Shown: in pieces, positions 1 through 12,019 of the stretch | Numbering within the stretch: the first letter of the stretch is position 1 | Layout of the letters: each line of letters begins with the position of its first letter | Source: Paracoccaceae bacterium | GTDB lineage: Bacteria > Pseudomonadota > Alphaproteobacteria > Rhodobacterales > Rhodobacteraceae | Length of the DNA stretch: 64,000 nt | Direction: 5' to 3' | Assembly (NCBI GenBank): GCA_902631295.1 | Contig: CACOXV010000005.1 | Coordinates: forward strand, 1 to 64,000 | Notes under the pieces: generated by a model | Databases searched by the model: none | What the model was told of the DNA's origin: nothing | Seen by the model: the letters and a program-made list of their open reading frames with translations, nothing else | Made by a program: the position numbers and the translations under genes

Positions 1-57
1 GAATCCTAGACGTTGATCCGAGTCTAGTTTATCAGGGCCAAAACAAAGGTTCGACAA

Positions 58-1410
58 ATGTCTTTAAATCCCAACCCGATCGTCATGCGTGCTTTGAGCT
101 CGAAGTCTTTGAAGGGCATTGTTTCAATTCCGGGTGACAAATCTATTTCGCACCGTTCTTTGATCCTTGGAGCCCTCGCTATTGGGCAAACTAAAATTAC
201 TGGATTATTAGAGGGTCAAGATGTTCTCGATACCGCAAGGGCAATGGTTGCATTTGGTGCGCAAGTTAAGAAAAATGAGGGTGGTGAATGGTGTGTAGAT
301 GGTGTTGGTGTAGGGGGCTTTGCGGAACCCTCTACGGTCGTTGATTGTGGTAACTCAGGCACTGGCGTAAGATTGATAATCGGTGCAATGGCAACCACCC
401 CCATTAATGCGACATTTACTGGTGATCACAGCCTAAACAGTCGGCCTATGGAGCGCGTAATAGATCCATTACGCAAATTTGGAGTAGCTGCATTTGGTCG
501 TAGTAAAGGTCGTCTGCCAATGACGATAGTTGGTGCCAGATCACCCATTCCTATCCAATACACAGTGCCGGTACCGTCAGCGCAAGTTAAGTCCGCACTT
601 CTATTAGCCGGATTAAACGCACCTGGTGACACTATACTAACTGAAAAAGAAATGACTCGAGACCATACTGAGAGAATGCTCAGTTCATTTGGGGTAGATC
701 TAAAAGTTGAAGACATACCAAATGGCAGATTAATTACATTAAGTGGTTACTCAGAATTAAAAAGTCAAAATGTTCGCGTCCCAAGCGATCCATCAAGTGC
801 AGCATTCCCAATCTGTGCTGCTGTGATTGTTGAGGGTTCAGAGATTATTGTTCCGAATATTACGCTTAATGAAACAAGAGCTGGATTGTACAAAACGTTG
901 ATTGAAATGGGGGCCAACTTAAGTTTTGAGAACGAGAGAGAGGAAAGCGGGGAGCCTGTTGCGGACATTCGAGCTTGTTTTTCTCCAAATTTGAAAGGCA
1001 TAGAGGTGCCACCGGAACGTGCAGCATCGATGATAGATGAATATCCAATTCTTTCTGTTGTAGCGGCAAATGCCTCCGGAAAAACAACTATGAAAGGTGT
1101 CAAAGAACTGAGAGTTAAAGAGAGTGATAGAATAGACGCAATGGCAAAAGGCTTACGTGCTAATGGAGTCTCTGTAGAGGAAGGTGAAGACTGGTGGGCA
1201 GTAAGCGGCAATGGTATCGGGACAGTTCAAGGTGGGTCTATGTGCCAGACATTTTTGGATCATCGTATAGCGATGTCCTTTTTAATTTTGGGTTTATCAT
1301 CACAAAAAACTATTGAAATAGATGACTGTTCACCAATAAAAACCTCGTTTCCAAATTTTGTTGACCTTATGCGTGATCTAGGGGCTAATTTAGAACTGCG
1401 AGATTTATAA
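58..1410 (+). CDS. aroA: 3-phosphoshikimate 1-carboxyvinyltransferase (EPSP synthase)
   Basis: Full-length 450 aa [17 protein letters not shown] and DHRIAMSF motifs of EPSP synthase; followed by cmk and rpsA. Confidence 0.97.
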   Translation: MSLNPNPIVMRALSSKSLKGIVSIPGDKSISHRSLILGALAIGQTKITGLLEGQDVLDTARAMVAFGAQVKKNEGGEWCVDGVGVGGFAEPSTVVDCGNSGTGVRLIIGAMATTPINATFTGDHSLNSRPMERVIDPLRKFGVAAFGRSKGRLPMTIVGARSPIPIQYTVPVPSAQVKSALLLAGLNAPGDTILTEKEMTRDHTERMLSSFGVDLKVEDIPNGRLITLSGYSELKSQNVRVPSDPSSAAFPICAAVIVEGSEIIVPNITLNETRAGLYKTLIEMGANLSFENEREESGEPVADIRACFSPNLKGIEVPPERAASMIDEYPILSVVAANASGKTTMKGVKELRVKESDRIDAMAKGLRANGVSVEEGEDWWAVSGNGIGTVQGGSMCQTFLDHRIAMSFLILGLSSQKTIEIDDCSPIKTSFPNFVDLMRDLGANLELRDL

Positions 1411-1412
1411 TT

Positions 1413-2033
1413 TTGATGAAGATTGGCCTAATTATAGCGATAGATGGTACTGCCGCTTCAGGAAAAGGTACAATTTCAAAGAAAATAGCCCAGAATTATT
1501 CCGTACCGCACCTTGATACTGGCCTTTTATATAGACTGGTTGGATACAAAGTACTTCAAGGAGTTGATCCAGTTAGCGCTGCAAGTCAGTTGCGTGCAGA
1601 TGAATTAAAAGTTTTAGATTTAAAAACACTTAGAGTATCAAATGCAGCCTCAGAAGTGGCTAAAAACCCCGCAGTTCGGGCTCATTTACTCGAATTTCAA
1701 AGAGACTTTGCCTCAAAACCTGGGGGCGCAGTTCTGGACGGACGTGATATTGGAACAGTTATTTGCCCTAACGCACACATAAAATTTTTTATAACTGCAT
1801 CACCTGATATCAGAGCTCAAAGAAGATATAAGGAGCTGTTAGGCCTTGGGCACTCAATTTCTTTTGAAAACGTACTTAGAGAAATTCAAGAACGAGATGA
1901 GCGGGACTCAAATCGTAAACAGTCTCCGATGGTGCCAGCCGTAGACGCAATAAAAATTGATACCTCTGATATGACCATTAATGAAGTTTATGAATCAGTT
2001 TCTAAGATTATTGATTCAAAACTAGAAAACTAG
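1413..2033 (+). CDS. cmk: (d)CMP kinase
   Basis: 206 aa; IAIDGTAASGKGTISKKIA P-loop and LDGRDIGTVICPNA motif; between aroA and rpsA. Confidence 0.95.
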   Translation: MMKIGLIIAIDGTAASGKGTISKKIAQNYSVPHLDTGLLYRLVGYKVLQGVDPVSAASQLRADELKVLDLKTLRVSNAASEVAKNPAVRAHLLEFQRDFASKPGGAVLDGRDIGTVICPNAHIKFFITASPDIRAQRRYKELLGLGHSISFENVLREIQERDERDSNRKQSPMVPAVDAIKIDTSDMTINEVYESVSKIIDSKLEN

Positions 2034-2104
2034 CATTTCATAGATAGTAAAGATTATTGTTGAGGTAGATAACCCTTGATTTACTCAAAATTAGCATGTA
2101 AACC

Positions 2105-2117
2105 CCGCGCGTCGCGG
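2105..2117 (+). promoter_or_regulatory. GC-rich hairpin in the cmk-rpsA intergenic leader (CCGCG-cgt-CGCGG); terminator or leader element
   Basis: Perfect 5-bp stem with 3-nt loop seen in sequence, in the 210-nt gap upstream of rpsA; function not established. Confidence 0.35.
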
Positions 2118-2243
2118 CTTTGAAGGCGATAACGCGTTTCCGCTTTCGCATATTAAAATGAAAAGTGGATGTATAATTGTAATCAAAGACCAGTGGAACC
2201 AACCATCTGGCCAGAAAATATTTTTAAAGGATATAGAGACTAT

Positions 2244-3926
2244 ATGGCTCAAAACGCAACTATGGCAGAATTTGAAGCTCTGCTCAATGAAAGCTTCAAG
2301 ATTGATACCCCCCAAGAAGGTTCCGTTGTTAAAGGTAAAGTAATCGCGATAGAAGCTGGCTTTGCAATCGTAGATGTGGGCTACAAAATGGAGGGCAGGG
2401 TAGAATTAAAAGAGTTTGCTAACCCTGGCGAGGCTCCTGAAGTTGCCGTAGGTGACGAGGTAGAAGTCTTCCTAAGGCAAGTTGAGAATGCTAAAGGTGA
2501 AGCTGTTATTTCTCGAGAAATGGCTCGTAGAGAAGAAGCTTGGGATAGACTTGAAAAAGCTTACGCAGATGATGCGAGAGTGGATGGTGCTATTTTTGGT
2601 AGGGTAAAAGGTGGATTTACCGTAGACTTAGGTGGTGCGGTAGCATTTCTGCCGGGTTCTCAGGTTGATGTACGTCCGGTGCGAGACGCTGGACCGCTTA
2701 TGGGCTTGAAGCAACCATTTCAGATTTTGAAAATGGATCGCCGGAGAGGTAATATAGTAGTATCGAGGCGAGCTATATTGGAGGAAAGTCGCGCAGAACA
2801 AAGAGCGGAAGTTATTGGAAACTTGGCGGAAGGCGATGACGTAGAAGGTGTGGTAAAAAATATCACTGAATACGGTGCATTCGTCGATTTAGGTGGAGTA
2901 GATGGCCTTCTACACGTTACTGATATGGCGTGGCGTAGAATCAATCACCCATCTGAAATTCTTACTATCGGTGAGTCAATAAAAGTTCAGGTTATAAAAA
3001 TTAATAAAGACACACACAGGATCTCTTTAGGAATGAAGCAACTTGAAGAAGATCCGTGGGAACTGGTTGCTGGTAAGTATCCATTGGAGTCTCTGCATAA
3101 AGGCGTGGTTACCAATATAACAGATTATGGTGCTTTTGTTGAGCTTGAGGCTGGCGTTGAGGGATTAGTGCATGTTTCAGAGATGTCATGGACTAAAAAG
3201 AATGTTCATCCAGGTAAAATTGTATCTACTAGTCAAGAAGTTGACGTGATGGTCTTGGAAATAGATGGCGTAAAGCGGAGAGTTTCGTTAGGAATCAAGC
3301 AATGCCAGCGAAACCCTTGGGAAGTATTCGCTGAGAACCATCCCGTTGATAGCGAGGTCGAGGGTGAAGTTAAGAATATAACTGAATTTGGTTTGTTCAT
3401 AGGTCTAGACGGCGAAATTGATGGAATGGTTCACTTAAGTGATATTTCATGGGATGAACGCGGTGAGGATGTAATCCAAAATTTCCGTAAGGGTGATATG
3501 GTAAAAGCAGCAGTAACGGAAATTGACGTGGAGAAGGAACGAATTTCTTTGTCAATAAAAGCGCTAGGTGGAGATAAATTTGCTCAAGCCACAGATAAGG
3601 TTAAGCGTGGCTCCATCGTAACAGTGGAAGTTACATCAATCGAGGACGGCGGTATCGAGGTTGAATATGAAGGCATGAAATCATTCATTCGACGTACAGA
3701 TCTGAGTCGCGATCGCGCAGAGCAACGGCCGGAAAGATTTAATGTTGGAGATAAGGTCGATGTTCGCGTGACGAGTGTTGATAGTAAGACTAGAAAATTA
3801 GGTCTTTCTGTAAAGGCTCGTGAAATAGCTGAAGAAAAAGAAGCGGTAGAACAATACGGGTCGTCTGATAGCGGAGCGTCTCTTGGAGATATCTTAGGTG
3901 CTGCACTTAAAGGCGATGAAGAGTAA
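2244..3926 (+). CDS. rpsA: 30S ribosomal protein S1
   Basis: Repeated S1 domains (e.g. VKNITEYGAFVDLGGVDGLLHVTDMAW, VTNITDYGAFVELEAGVEGLVHVSEMSW). The ORF track starts at 2169, but MAQNATMAEFEALL at 2244 is the more plausible start. Confidence 0.96.
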   Translation: MAQNATMAEFEALLNESFKIDTPQEGSVVKGKVIAIEAGFAIVDVGYKMEGRVELKEFANPGEAPEVAVGDEVEVFLRQVENAKGEAVISREMARREEAWDRLEKAYADDARVDGAIFGRVKGGFTVDLGGAVAFLPGSQVDVRPVRDAGPLMGLKQPFQILKMDRRRGNIVVSRRAILEESRAEQRAEVIGNLAEGDDVEGVVKNITEYGAFVDLGGVDGLLHVTDMAWRRINHPSEILTIGESIKVQVIKINKDTHRISLGMKQLEEDPWELVAGKYPLESLHKGVVTNITDYGAFVELEAGVEGLVHVSEMSWTKKNVHPGKIVSTSQEVDVMVLEIDGVKRRVSLGIKQCQRNPWEVFAENHPVDSEVEGEVKNITEFGLFIGLDGEIDGMVHLSDISWDERGEDVIQNFRKGDMVKAAVTEIDVEKERISLSIKALGGDKFAQATDKVKRGSIVTVEVTSIEDGGIEVEYEGMKSFIRRTDLSRDRAEQRPERFNVGDKVDVRVTSVDSKTRKLGLSVKAREIAEEKEAVEQYGSSDSGASLGDILGAALKGDEE

Positions 3927-3953
3927 CTTATAGAAATTTATGTTGAACTAATT

Positions 3954-3980
3954 GCCCCGCGCCTAAAACGCGGGGCTTTG
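3954..3980 (+). terminator. Rho-independent terminator of rpsA
   Basis: gccccgcg-cctaaaa-cgcggggc perfect 8-bp stem followed by tttgttt, about 28 nt after the rpsA stop. Confidence 0.85.
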
Positions 3981-4179
3981 TTTGATTCGTTTAGTATTAA
4001 AAATTTTATTTCAACAAAGCTTATTATACTTATTAAGCATGCTAATTGAGAACAATATATGTGTTTGTAATAGTATTATGTTAAAAAATAATGCTTTAGG
4101 ACTAGAAATGATTTTAATTTCGAAGGACTGGTGATTATAGTTAAACTGCTACAATTAAAAATGCCAGGGAGACAACCCG

Positions 4180-4464
4180 ATGATCCGATCGGAATTAATT
4201 CAAAAAATTGCAGATGAAAATCCACACCTTTTTCAGCGTGATGTAGAAAGAATTGTAAATACCATTTTTGAAGAGATTACGGATGCTCTCGCAAATGGTG
4301 ATAGAGTTGAACTTAGGGGATTTGGGGCTTTTTCAGTAAAAACGCGGGATGCAAGGGTCGGGCGTAATCCAAGAACTGGAGAAGCTGTGAGTGTAGATCA
4401 GAAAAAGGTTCCGTTTTTTAAAACAGGAAAACTTTTACGTGATAGGCTAAATGGGAAGGCTTAA
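4180..4464 (+). CDS. ihfB: Integration host factor subunit beta
   Basis: 94 aa HU/IHF-family protein; [37 protein letters not shown]. Confidence 0.94.
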   Translation: MIRSELIQKIADENPHLFQRDVERIVNTIFEEITDALANGDRVELRGFGAFSVKTRDARVGRNPRTGEAVSVDQKKVPFFKTGKLLRDRLNGKA

Positions 4465-4467
4465 TAT

Positions 4468-4827
4468 TTGAAACGTTACATACGAGTTATTTTCTTAACT
4501 TGTCTTTCCATTATAATTTTAACTTTAGCGGTCGCAAACAGAGAACTTGTGGATATCAGAGTACTACCCAGTGAACTGGAGGGTTTTTTTGGTGTTGGTA
4601 TGATATTCTCAATTCCAATTTTTGTGCTTTTTCTCTGTGGTATAGTTTTCGGCCTATTCATAGGATTTGTTTGGGAATGGATCAGGGAAATGAAACATAG
4701 ATCAGCCTCAAGCAGAAAATCTAAAGAGCTCGCTAAAGTAGAAAACGAGCTAAGTCAGCTTAAGCGTGAGAGTGGCCAGAACGAGGATGAGATTTTGTTG
4801 CTGCTCAATAATAAAGCAAACTCATGA
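4468..4827 (+). CDS. lapA: LapA family protein (two TM helices, coiled-coil C-terminus)
   Basis: 119 aa; two hydrophobic segments then a charged coiled coil; downstream of ihfB. Confidence 0.75.
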   Translation: MKRYIRVIFLTCLSIIILTLAVANRELVDIRVLPSELEGFFGVGMIFSIPIFVLFLCGIVFGLFIGFVWEWIREMKHRSASSRKSKELAKVENELSQLKRESGQNEDEILLLLNNKANS

Positions 4828-5519
4828 CTCTCAATTTGAAAAAAATCGAACCAATTGCTGTTAAATTTTGTGGCCTGACTTCTGTTAAAGATTTAAATTT
4901 GGCAGCTTCCATGGGTGCTAGATATGCTGGCTTTGTATTTTTCGAAAAGTCTCCTCGTTCTCTGACTTTCGGCAAGGGACGTAAACTGGCACTGGAGGCG
5001 CCAATTGGATTGGCCAAAGTAGCTTTAGTGGTGGATGCTCAATTTTCATTTTTGGATGAACTTATAAGACAGGTTCCAATAGATATGATCCAGTTACATG
5101 GTTCTGAAAGCCCTAAGAAAGTTCATGATATCAGAGAGCGATATGGCCTACCAGTTATGAAGGCGATAGGTGTTTCTTCTAAAATTGACCTGAAAAAAGT
5201 AAAATCATATTGTGATGTTTGCGATCAAATCTTATTTGATGCAAAGCCATCAAATAAGGATGCGTTGCCTGGCGGAAACGGATTGCAATTTGACTGGTCA
5301 ATTCTTGCAAATAAAAAGTGGTCAAAGCCTTGGATGCTAGCTGGAGGATTAAATGCTGCCAATGTCGAAAGGGCTTTGAAAGTAACCAATGCGAGGCAGC
5401 TTGATTTATCAAGCAGCATAGAGCTAAGCCCTGGGATTAAAGACCCGGATAAGATAAAGGATTTCATGCAGGCTTTAGAAAAGTGTAATTTCGAAAAGAA
5501 TTTAGATAAAATCTCTTGA
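4824..5519 (+). CDS. trpF: Phosphoribosylanthranilate isomerase
   Basis: VKFCGLTSVKDL, QLHGSES, LAGGLNAANV and SSSIELSPGIKD motifs; upstream of trpB. Confidence 0.94.
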   Translation: MTLNLKKIEPIAVKFCGLTSVKDLNLAASMGARYAGFVFFEKSPRSLTFGKGRKLALEAPIGLAKVALVVDAQFSFLDELIRQVPIDMIQLHGSESPKKVHDIRERYGLPVMKAIGVSSKIDLKKVKSYCDVCDQILFDAKPSNKDALPGGNGLQFDWSILANKKWSKPWMLAGGLNAANVERALKVTNARQLDLSSSIELSPGIKDPDKIKDFMQALEKCNFEKNLDKIS

Positions 5520-5585
5520 ACTTGGCTGTAACTAATATAACAACCTAATGTCTAAATATAAATTTCTAATGGGAGCTCGATTTTA

Positions 5586-6833
5586 GTGGCCAATGATCTT
5601 TTTAACAGTTTTATGACTGGTCCAGATGAAAAAGGTAGATTTGGACAGTTTGGTGGACGTTTTGTTTCTGAGACCTTGATGCCACTGATTTTAGAATTGG
5701 AGGATCAGTACGAGAAAGCCAAGATAGATCCAGAATTCTGGAACGAAATGGATGATCTGTGGAAGCATTACGTTGGAAGGCCAAGCCCTTTATACTTGGC
5801 AGAGCGTTTAACGGAAAAGTTGGGTGGAGCGAAAATTTATCTTAAAAGAGATGAATTAAATCATACAGGCGCCCACAAGATAAATAATGTTCTTGGTCAA
5901 ATTATATTGGCTAGGAGGATGGGGAAAACTCGAATTATAGCGGAAACGGGCGCTGGGCAGCATGGTGTGGCTACAGCAACTGTTTGCGCAAAATTTGGTT
6001 TAAAATGCATCGTTTACATGGGCTCTCATGACGTAGAACGTCAGGCTCCAAATGTATTTCGTATGAAATTACTAGGCGCCGAGGTTATTCCAGTTACTTC
6101 AGGAAGAGGTACGCTAAAGGACGCTATGAATGACGCTTTGCGGGATTGGGTTACCAATGTTAGAGATACTTTTTACTGTATAGGCACAGTTGCTGGCCCT
6201 CACCCTTACCCTGCTATGGTAAGAGATTTCCAATCAATAATTGGAAAAGAGGCTAAAGATCAAATGATGCAGGCAGAAGGTCGATTACCCAACACACTAA
6301 TTGCAGCAATTGGTGGAGGCTCTAACGCTATGGGTTTATTTTATCCCTTTCTTGATGACAAAGATGTAGAGATAATTGGGGTTGAAGCAGGTGGGAAAGG
6401 AGTAAATAGCAAAATGGAGCATTGCGCTTCTTTAACAGGTGGTCGTCCTGGGGTATTGCACGGTAATAGAACATACTTATTACAGGATAATGATGGCCAG
6501 ATTTTAGAAGGCTTTTCTATTTCAGCTGGTTTGGACTATCCGGGAATTGGTCCTGAGCATGCATGGCTGCATGAAATTGGACGGGCAAAATATGTTTCTA
6601 TAACAGATAAAGAAGCTTTACGCGCATTTGAATTATGCTGTAAATCCGAAGGAATTATACCAGCTTTGGAGCCGTCTCATGCGCTTGCTCACGTAGAAAA
6701 AATTGCTCCCAAGTTACCCAAAGATCATATTATTTGTATGAATATGTGCGGCAGGGGCGATAAGGATATTTTCACGGTTGCTAGACATCTAGGCTTTGAC
6801 ATGTCGGGTCCAGAGGGTCGTAATTTAGAGTAG
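5586..6833 (+). CDS. trpB: Tryptophan synthase beta chain
   Basis: 415 aa; [22 protein letters not shown] lysine motif, [13 protein letters not shown]. Confidence 0.98.
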   Translation: MANDLFNSFMTGPDEKGRFGQFGGRFVSETLMPLILELEDQYEKAKIDPEFWNEMDDLWKHYVGRPSPLYLAERLTEKLGGAKIYLKRDELNHTGAHKINNVLGQIILARRMGKTRIIAETGAGQHGVATATVCAKFGLKCIVYMGSHDVERQAPNVFRMKLLGAEVIPVTSGRGTLKDAMNDALRDWVTNVRDTFYCIGTVAGPHPYPAMVRDFQSIIGKEAKDQMMQAEGRLPNTLIAAIGGGSNAMGLFYPFLDDKDVEIIGVEAGGKGVNSKMEHCASLTGGRPGVLHGNRTYLLQDNDGQILEGFSISAGLDYPGIGPEHAWLHEIGRAKYVSITDKEALRAFELCCKSEGIIPALEPSHALAHVEKIAPKLPKDHIICMNMCGRGDKDIFTVARHLGFDMSGPEGRNLE

Positions 6834-6882
6834 ATACTTGGTTTTTAAAAGTTAATTGTAGTGTAAAAACTGCTACAAGTTT

Positions 6883-9762
6883 TTAAAATTCTTCGAGTCT
6901 TTTTAGTGCATTTTTAATTTGCGCTTTTTCCTCTTTTCTTTTTAAAAGATTGTCACGTGTTTCATTTACTACTTCCGGTGGAGCACTGCCGATAAACTTA
7001 GGATTATTTAGCCTGCCTTCCATTAAAGCGGTTTCTTTAGTTAGTTTTTCGTAAACTTTTATAAGTCGGTTTTTTTCAGCTTCGATATCAATAACATCTG
7101 CTAAGGGCAGGCCAAATATTGCCCCGGACGCATTGACCGCTACAGTTCCTTTCGGAAAGTGATTAATTTTTTCGACTTCGCTGATGCGAGCCAATTTCAT
7201 AATCATTATTGAATTCCGTTCAAAAGTTTCTTGCGCGTTTTCACTCATTTCCTGAAAAATTAAAGGGATTTTTAAACCCGCCGGTACATGCATCTGTTGT
7301 CTGGCGCTGCGAATATTCTCTATTAAAGAGATAACCCAGTTCATTTCTTGATCTGCGTCAGGTTTAATCAGATCAGAAGTAGTATAATTGGGCCAATTCT
7401 GATGGACTAGGAGATTACTGCGCTTTCCCACCGAACCCCATAGTTCTTCCGTGATGAATGGCATTATTGGATGCAATAATATTAAGCACTGATCAATCAC
7501 CCAACCCATAGTTTCTTGAGTTTCAGCGATCACCTGTTTATTTGACGAACTAAAGAGCGGCTTTGACAACTCTACATACCAATCGCAAACTTTCCCCCAT
7601 ATAAAGGCGTACAGAGCGTTAGCAGCGTCATTAAAACGGTAACTTTCAAAAGAAATTTGAACTTCATTCAATACTTTAGAGGTTTCACCCATTATCCATT
7701 TATTTAGATTTTCAGCTGGCTTAGGTAAATCTCCTGCACTTGGCTTAGCTCCATTCATTTCGGCGTAACGGGCAGCATTCCATAATTTTGTGCCAAAATT
7801 CCGATATCCCTGTATACGCTGCATATCTAATTTTAGAACGCCTCCAATTGACGCCATTGCTGCATTTGTAAAGCGAAGGGCATCCGCTCCGTATTCATCA
7901 ATTATATCCAAGGGGTCTACTACATTACCTGTTGATTTAGACATTTTCTTACCTTTTGAGTCTCTAACAAGTCCATGAAGATATACTGTTGAGAAGGGGA
8001 CTTTATCTACGACTGCCAGCTGCATCATCATCATCCGTGCAACCCAGAAAAATAAAATATCTTGACCTGTAATCAAAGTGCTTGTTGGAAAATAATCCTC
8101 TAGCTCGTTCGTTAATTTGGGCCACCCAAGGGTTCCTATTGGCCAGAGACCAGATGAAAACCAGGTGTCTAATACATCCGGGTCTCGCGTTAGTTTTACT
8201 CCACTACCCGCTAATTCTTGGGCACTTTGTTCGTTGTCTGCACAGTATTGATTTCCGTATTCATCAAACCAAACTGGGATTTGATGCCCCCACCAAAGTT
8301 GGCGTGAAATACACCAAGGCTCAATATTTTCAAGCCAGTGGAAATATGTTTTTTCCTCACTTTCAGGAATTAATTTCACTGTTCCTAGCTTTACTGCATC
8401 TAAAGCCGGTCCAACGATTTTTGATGTATTCACGAACCATTGGTCAGTGAGCATAGGTTCGATAACGACCTTAGAACGGTCACCAAAGGGTTGCATGATT
8501 GGCTTTTCTTCAACAAATGGGATTTCTTCTTGTTTCTCTCCATCTTGGTTTTCTTTAATAGTTTTTACAGCAAGACCCTGATTTGTAATATGATCGACAA
8601 TTAATTTACGTGCTTCAAACCGATCTAAGCCGCGAAATTCTTCTGGAACAAGGTTTAAAGTATCGATTTCCGCCTCAGTAAAGTCTTTACCTGTTGAAAA
8701 TTTCTCTGCCAGCAAAGCAGCGTCACTGTACGGCAGTCCGTCAGCTCGCATTCGGCCTTTTGTATCCATAAGCCTATACAGTGGGATATTATTTCTTTTG
8801 GCAACTTGATAGTCGTTAAAATCATGAGCGCCAGTAATTTTAACAGCGCCAGAACCAAACTCTGGGTCAGGGTATTCATCCAAAATAATTGGAATCAAGC
8901 GCCGATGCTCTTTTGGGCCAACCGGAATTTCACAATATTTTCCTATAATTGCAGCGTACCTTTGATCCTTTGGGTTTACTGCAATGGCGCCATCACCTAA
9001 CATGGTTTCTGGTCTAGTCGTCGCTATAGAAATGTAGTCGCGTGTTTCTTCCTTCAAAATATTACCTTCAGCATCACGCTCGATATGAAGGTAGGTTTCA
9101 TCATCTTTTAGTGGGTATTTGAAGTGCCACATCTTTCCTGCAATCTCAATATTTTCTACTTCTAAGTCAGAGATAGCCGTCTCAAAATGAGGGTCCCAAT
9201 TTACTAGTCTTTTGCCGCGGTAAATAAGCCCTTTATTATACATTTCGACGAAGACTTTTATAACTGCATCATGAAAATTTCCGCCATCTTCAGCCGGTGA
9301 TCCGGGAGCACCTGACATGGTAAAGGCTGTGCGTTCCCAATCGCAGCTTGCACCAAGTCTCTTCAATTGATTGATAATTGTATCGCCAGACTGTTTTTTC
9401 CATTTCCAAACATTTGTAAGGAATTCGTCTCTACCCATTTCCTGACGCGATTTATTATTGGGATTTTTCGCAAGCTCACGTTCTACGACCATTTGCGTTG
9501 CAATACCAGCATGGTCTGTTCCTGGCTGCCAAAGTGTTTTGAAGCCCTGCATACGCTTCCATCTTATCAATATATCTTGAAGAGTATTGTTGAAGGCGTG
9601 ACCCATGTGTAAAACGCCAGTTACATTTGGCGGGGGGATCATTATAGAAAATGCGGCCTCTTTAGAAGCATTTGCGCCTGCTCTGAAGCACTTTTCTTTT
9701 TCCCATTTTTCATAAATCCTTTTTTCTGCTGATTTTGCGTCGAAGGTCTTTTCCAGTGCCAT
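6883..9762 (-). CDS. valS: Valyl-tRNA synthetase
   Basis: 959 aa; [16 protein letters not shown] (HIGH region), [14 protein letters not shown] (KMSKS), C-terminal coiled coil. Confidence 0.98.
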   Translation of the reverse strand: MALEKTFDAKSAEKRIYEKWEKEKCFRAGANASKEAAFSIMIPPPNVTGVLHMGHAFNNTLQDILIRWKRMQGFKTLWQPGTDHAGIATQMVVERELAKNPNNKSRQEMGRDEFLTNVWKWKKQSGDTIINQLKRLGASCDWERTAFTMSGAPGSPAEDGGNFHDAVIKVFVEMYNKGLIYRGKRLVNWDPHFETAISDLEVENIEIAGKMWHFKYPLKDDETYLHIERDAEGNILKEETRDYISIATTRPETMLGDGAIAVNPKDQRYAAIIGKYCEIPVGPKEHRRLIPIILDEYPDPEFGSGAVKITGAHDFNDYQVAKRNNIPLYRLMDTKGRMRADGLPYSDAALLAEKFSTGKDFTEAEIDTLNLVPEEFRGLDRFEARKLIVDHITNQGLAVKTIKENQDGEKQEEIPFVEEKPIMQPFGDRSKVVIEPMLTDQWFVNTSKIVGPALDAVKLGTVKLIPESEEKTYFHWLENIEPWCISRQLWWGHQIPVWFDEYGNQYCADNEQSAQELAGSGVKLTRDPDVLDTWFSSGLWPIGTLGWPKLTNELEDYFPTSTLITGQDILFFWVARMMMMQLAVVDKVPFSTVYLHGLVRDSKGKKMSKSTGNVVDPLDIIDEYGADALRFTNAAMASIGGVLKLDMQRIQGYRNFGTKLWNAARYAEMNGAKPSAGDLPKPAENLNKWIMGETSKVLNEVQISFESYRFNDAANALYAFIWGKVCDWYVELSKPLFSSSNKQVIAETQETMGWVIDQCLILLHPIMPFITEELWGSVGKRSNLLVHQNWPNYTTSDLIKPDADQEMNWVISLIENIRSARQQMHVPAGLKIPLIFQEMSENAQETFERNSIMIMKLARISEVEKINHFPKGTVAVNASGAIFGLPLADVIDIEAEKNRLIKVYEKLTKETALMEGRLNNPKFIGSAPPEVVNETRDNLLKRKEEKAQIKNALKRLEEF

Positions 9763-9897
9763 AAATTTCTCGCCATTTCCTCGATTGATCTGCAGATACC
9801 TTTTCTAGAATTAAATTAAAAGGTACAAGTAATAATATCTTGCCAAAATTAGGTTAAAAAATTAGTAAGTAGACTTTATTTTATTTGGAAAAATTAT

Positions 9898-11076
9898 CTA
9901 CACATTCTCTATAATCACTGCGATTCCCTGGCCGCCGCCAATGCACATTGTCGCTAAACCATATTTCCCATTTTGACGCTTTAATTCGTAAACTAGTTTG
10001 GTCAAAATTATGGCTCCTGAAGCTCCAACGGGATGCCCTAAGGCTATTGCTCCACCATTTGGATTAGTTTGGGCCGGGTCAAAATCTAATTCACTTGCCA
10101 CAGCGCAAGCTTGCGCTGCAAATGCTTCATTTGACTCGATACAGTCAATTTGTGAAATGTTTAGTCCAGCATTAAATAGTGCCTCCCTCGTCGCTGGTAT
10201 TGGCCCAAGACCCATTAAATTCGGAGCCACTCCTCCAACCCCATATGATATAACTTTAGCCATAACAGGCATTGAGTACTTTGATATTGCAGACTTATTC
10301 GCGAGCACTAACGCAGAAGCTCCATCATTTATTCCTGATGAATTACCGGCAGTGACCGTTCCGTCGCGGTCAAACGCAGGTTTAAGTTTACTAAAATCTT
10401 GTAGGCTTACCTGTTCTCTGCAATGCTCATCTGTGTCAAAATATTCTTGTTTTTTACCTTTCTGGATTGCTACAGGCAAAATTTGTTCTTTAAAATAGCC
10501 GGCGTTAATTGCTTTATTCGCTCGCAGATGACTATTATATGCTAGCTCATCCTGTTTTTGTCGCGTTATACTCATTTCTTTCGCTACATTTTCGGCAGTA
10601 ATTCCCATGTGACCGTTTCCAAAGGGATCAGTAAGTGCTCCTGTCATCATATCAACTGCTTTTACATGTCCCATTTTCTGACCAAATCGAGCTGACTGCA
10701 AATTATGACCCACTCGGCTCATGCATTCTGCCCCCCCGGCCAAATTTACGTTTGAACGGCCTAATAAGATTTGCTCATATGCTGTAATCACAGCCTGTAA
10801 ACCACTACCGCAAAGACGATTTAACGTCAAAGCAGGAGCTTCTTGCGGTACTCCAGAGTTGATAGCAGCTACTCTCGATAAATACATATCTCGAGGTTCG
10901 GTGTGAATGACATTTCCAAAAACTGTTTGTTGAATTTTATCTGGAGTTATTCCTGCCCTATTAATCGCTTCCTTTCCCACTTGGGTTGCCAGTTCGATTA
11001 ATGGTACGCTCGAAAGAGATCCGCCAAAAGATCCTATGGCAGTTCTTACCGCCGAAGAGATAAATATATCGGTCAT
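9898..11076 (-). CDS. Acetyl-CoA acetyltransferase (thiolase family)
   Basis: 392 aa; LNRLCGSGLQA nucleophilic Cys, ALGHPVGASGAI, CIGGGQGIAVIIE. Confidence 0.94.
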   Translation of the reverse strand: MTDIFISSAVRTAIGSFGGSLSSVPLIELATQVGKEAINRAGITPDKIQQTVFGNVIHTEPRDMYLSRVAAINSGVPQEAPALTLNRLCGSGLQAVITAYEQILLGRSNVNLAGGAECMSRVGHNLQSARFGQKMGHVKAVDMMTGALTDPFGNGHMGITAENVAKEMSITRQKQDELAYNSHLRANKAINAGYFKEQILPVAIQKGKKQEYFDTDEHCREQVSLQDFSKLKPAFDRDGTVTAGNSSGINDGASALVLANKSAISKYSMPVMAKVISYGVGGVAPNLMGLGPIPATREALFNAGLNISQIDCIESNEAFAAQACAVASELDFDPAQTNPNGGAIALGHPVGASGAIILTKLVYELKRQNGKYGLATMCIGGGQGIAVIIENV

Positions 11077-11077
11077 T

Positions 11078-11473
11078 TCATCTATCCGTAATAGAACCGC
11101 TGTTTTTTATCCACTCTGTAATTCCACCGGCCATATTAACAACTGGCTTCAGTCCCATCTCTTTTGCTGCCACGGCTGATAGGGCAGAGCGTGCGCCAGA
11201 AGCACAATAAAAAATATAAGTTTTATCCTGGGAAAATTCAGATTTGTGTAAAGGGCTATCTGGATCAATATGGAATTCGATCATACCTCTTGATGATAAA
11301 ATAGCTCCTGGAATAACCCCTACATTTTGTTGTTCAGATAATTCCCTAACGTCTACAAATTGATATCTTTCGTTCTCAACCAATGATTTAGCTTCCTCAA
11401 CTGAAATTGAGTCTACTGACGCTAAAGCTTCTTTTACAATTTTTTTTACACTCGTACTGATAATTTGACCCAT
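11078..11473 (-). CDS. Rhodanese-domain sulfurtransferase
   Basis: FVDVRELSEQ..., FYCASGARSALSAVAAKEMG active-site Cys loop. The track ORF starts at 11536; the start at 11473 (MGQIIS) is considered likelier. Confidence 0.88.
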   Translation of the reverse strand: MGQIISTSVKKIVKEALASVDSISVEEAKSLVENERYQFVDVRELSEQQNVGVIPGAILSSRGMIEFHIDPDSPLHKSEFSQDKTYIFYCASGARSALSAVAAKEMGLKPVVNMAGGITEWIKNSGSITDR

Positions 11474-11554
11474 TTGGTACCCTTTTTTATTGGTGTATAT
11501 TTTTATGCCTTTTTTCAATGGGTATTTAGTTTGCAATCCGAAGTCATTTCAATA

Positions 11555-12019
11555 CTATATTTTGAGATCGAGCCTTGGTCTCCAAAAGGGCCTAAACAAT
11601 TCAATCTTTGGACACCTGTTCATAACAACTTTTAATCCTGCAGCCTCTGCCAATTCGGCAGCTCTGTCGTCATATACACCTATTTGCCCCCATAGGACCT
11701 TTGCTCCAACCTCAATAGCTTGTTCCGCTATTCCATAGAGTTCGTTTGCAGGTCGAAACACTTCTACCATATCAATTTGTTTCTCAATTTCTTTAAGTGA
11801 GTTGTAAACTCGAAGCCCACGTATCTCTTTAATTTCACGGTTTGGGTTTATAGGAAGTATGTCATATCCTATTTCGCTTAGTTGTCGTAAAACTCCATAG
11901 CTGAATTTTGTTTTGTCGCCACTAGCACCCACCATTGCAATCGTTTTTACTGATTTTAGTATGTCAGCGAGGTAACTTGGGTCGTAATCGTAAATGCGAT
12001 CTATTTCTGCTTCTGGCAA
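11555..12019 (-). CDS. CoA-binding domain protein (YccU-like)
   Basis: 154 aa; VGASGDKTKFSYGVLRQL, VDMVEVFRP-type and LWGQIGVY motifs. Confidence 0.88.
   Translation of the reverse strand: MPEAEIDRIYDYDPSYLADILKSVKTIAMVGASGDKTKFSYGVLRQLSEIGYDILPINPNREIKEIRGLRVYNSLKEIEKQIDMVEVFRPANELYGIAEQAIEVGAKVLWGQIGVYDDRAAELAEAAGLKVVMNRCPKIELFRPFWRPRLDLKI

Noticed and set aside
765-1211. 148 aa ORF on minus strand
   Set aside because: Fully antisense to aroA, no recognisable domain; overlap artefact
6865-6884. AAAAACT-gctaca-AGTTTTT inverted repeat between trpB and valS
   Set aside because: All A/T-rich weak stem overlapping the valS stop; too weak to call a terminator confidently
8082-8450. 122 aa plus-strand ORF
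   Set aside because: Antisense within valS; no family signature
9998-10498. 166 aa plus-strand ORF
   Set aside because: Antisense to the thiolase gene, low-complexity composition mirrors the thiolase codons
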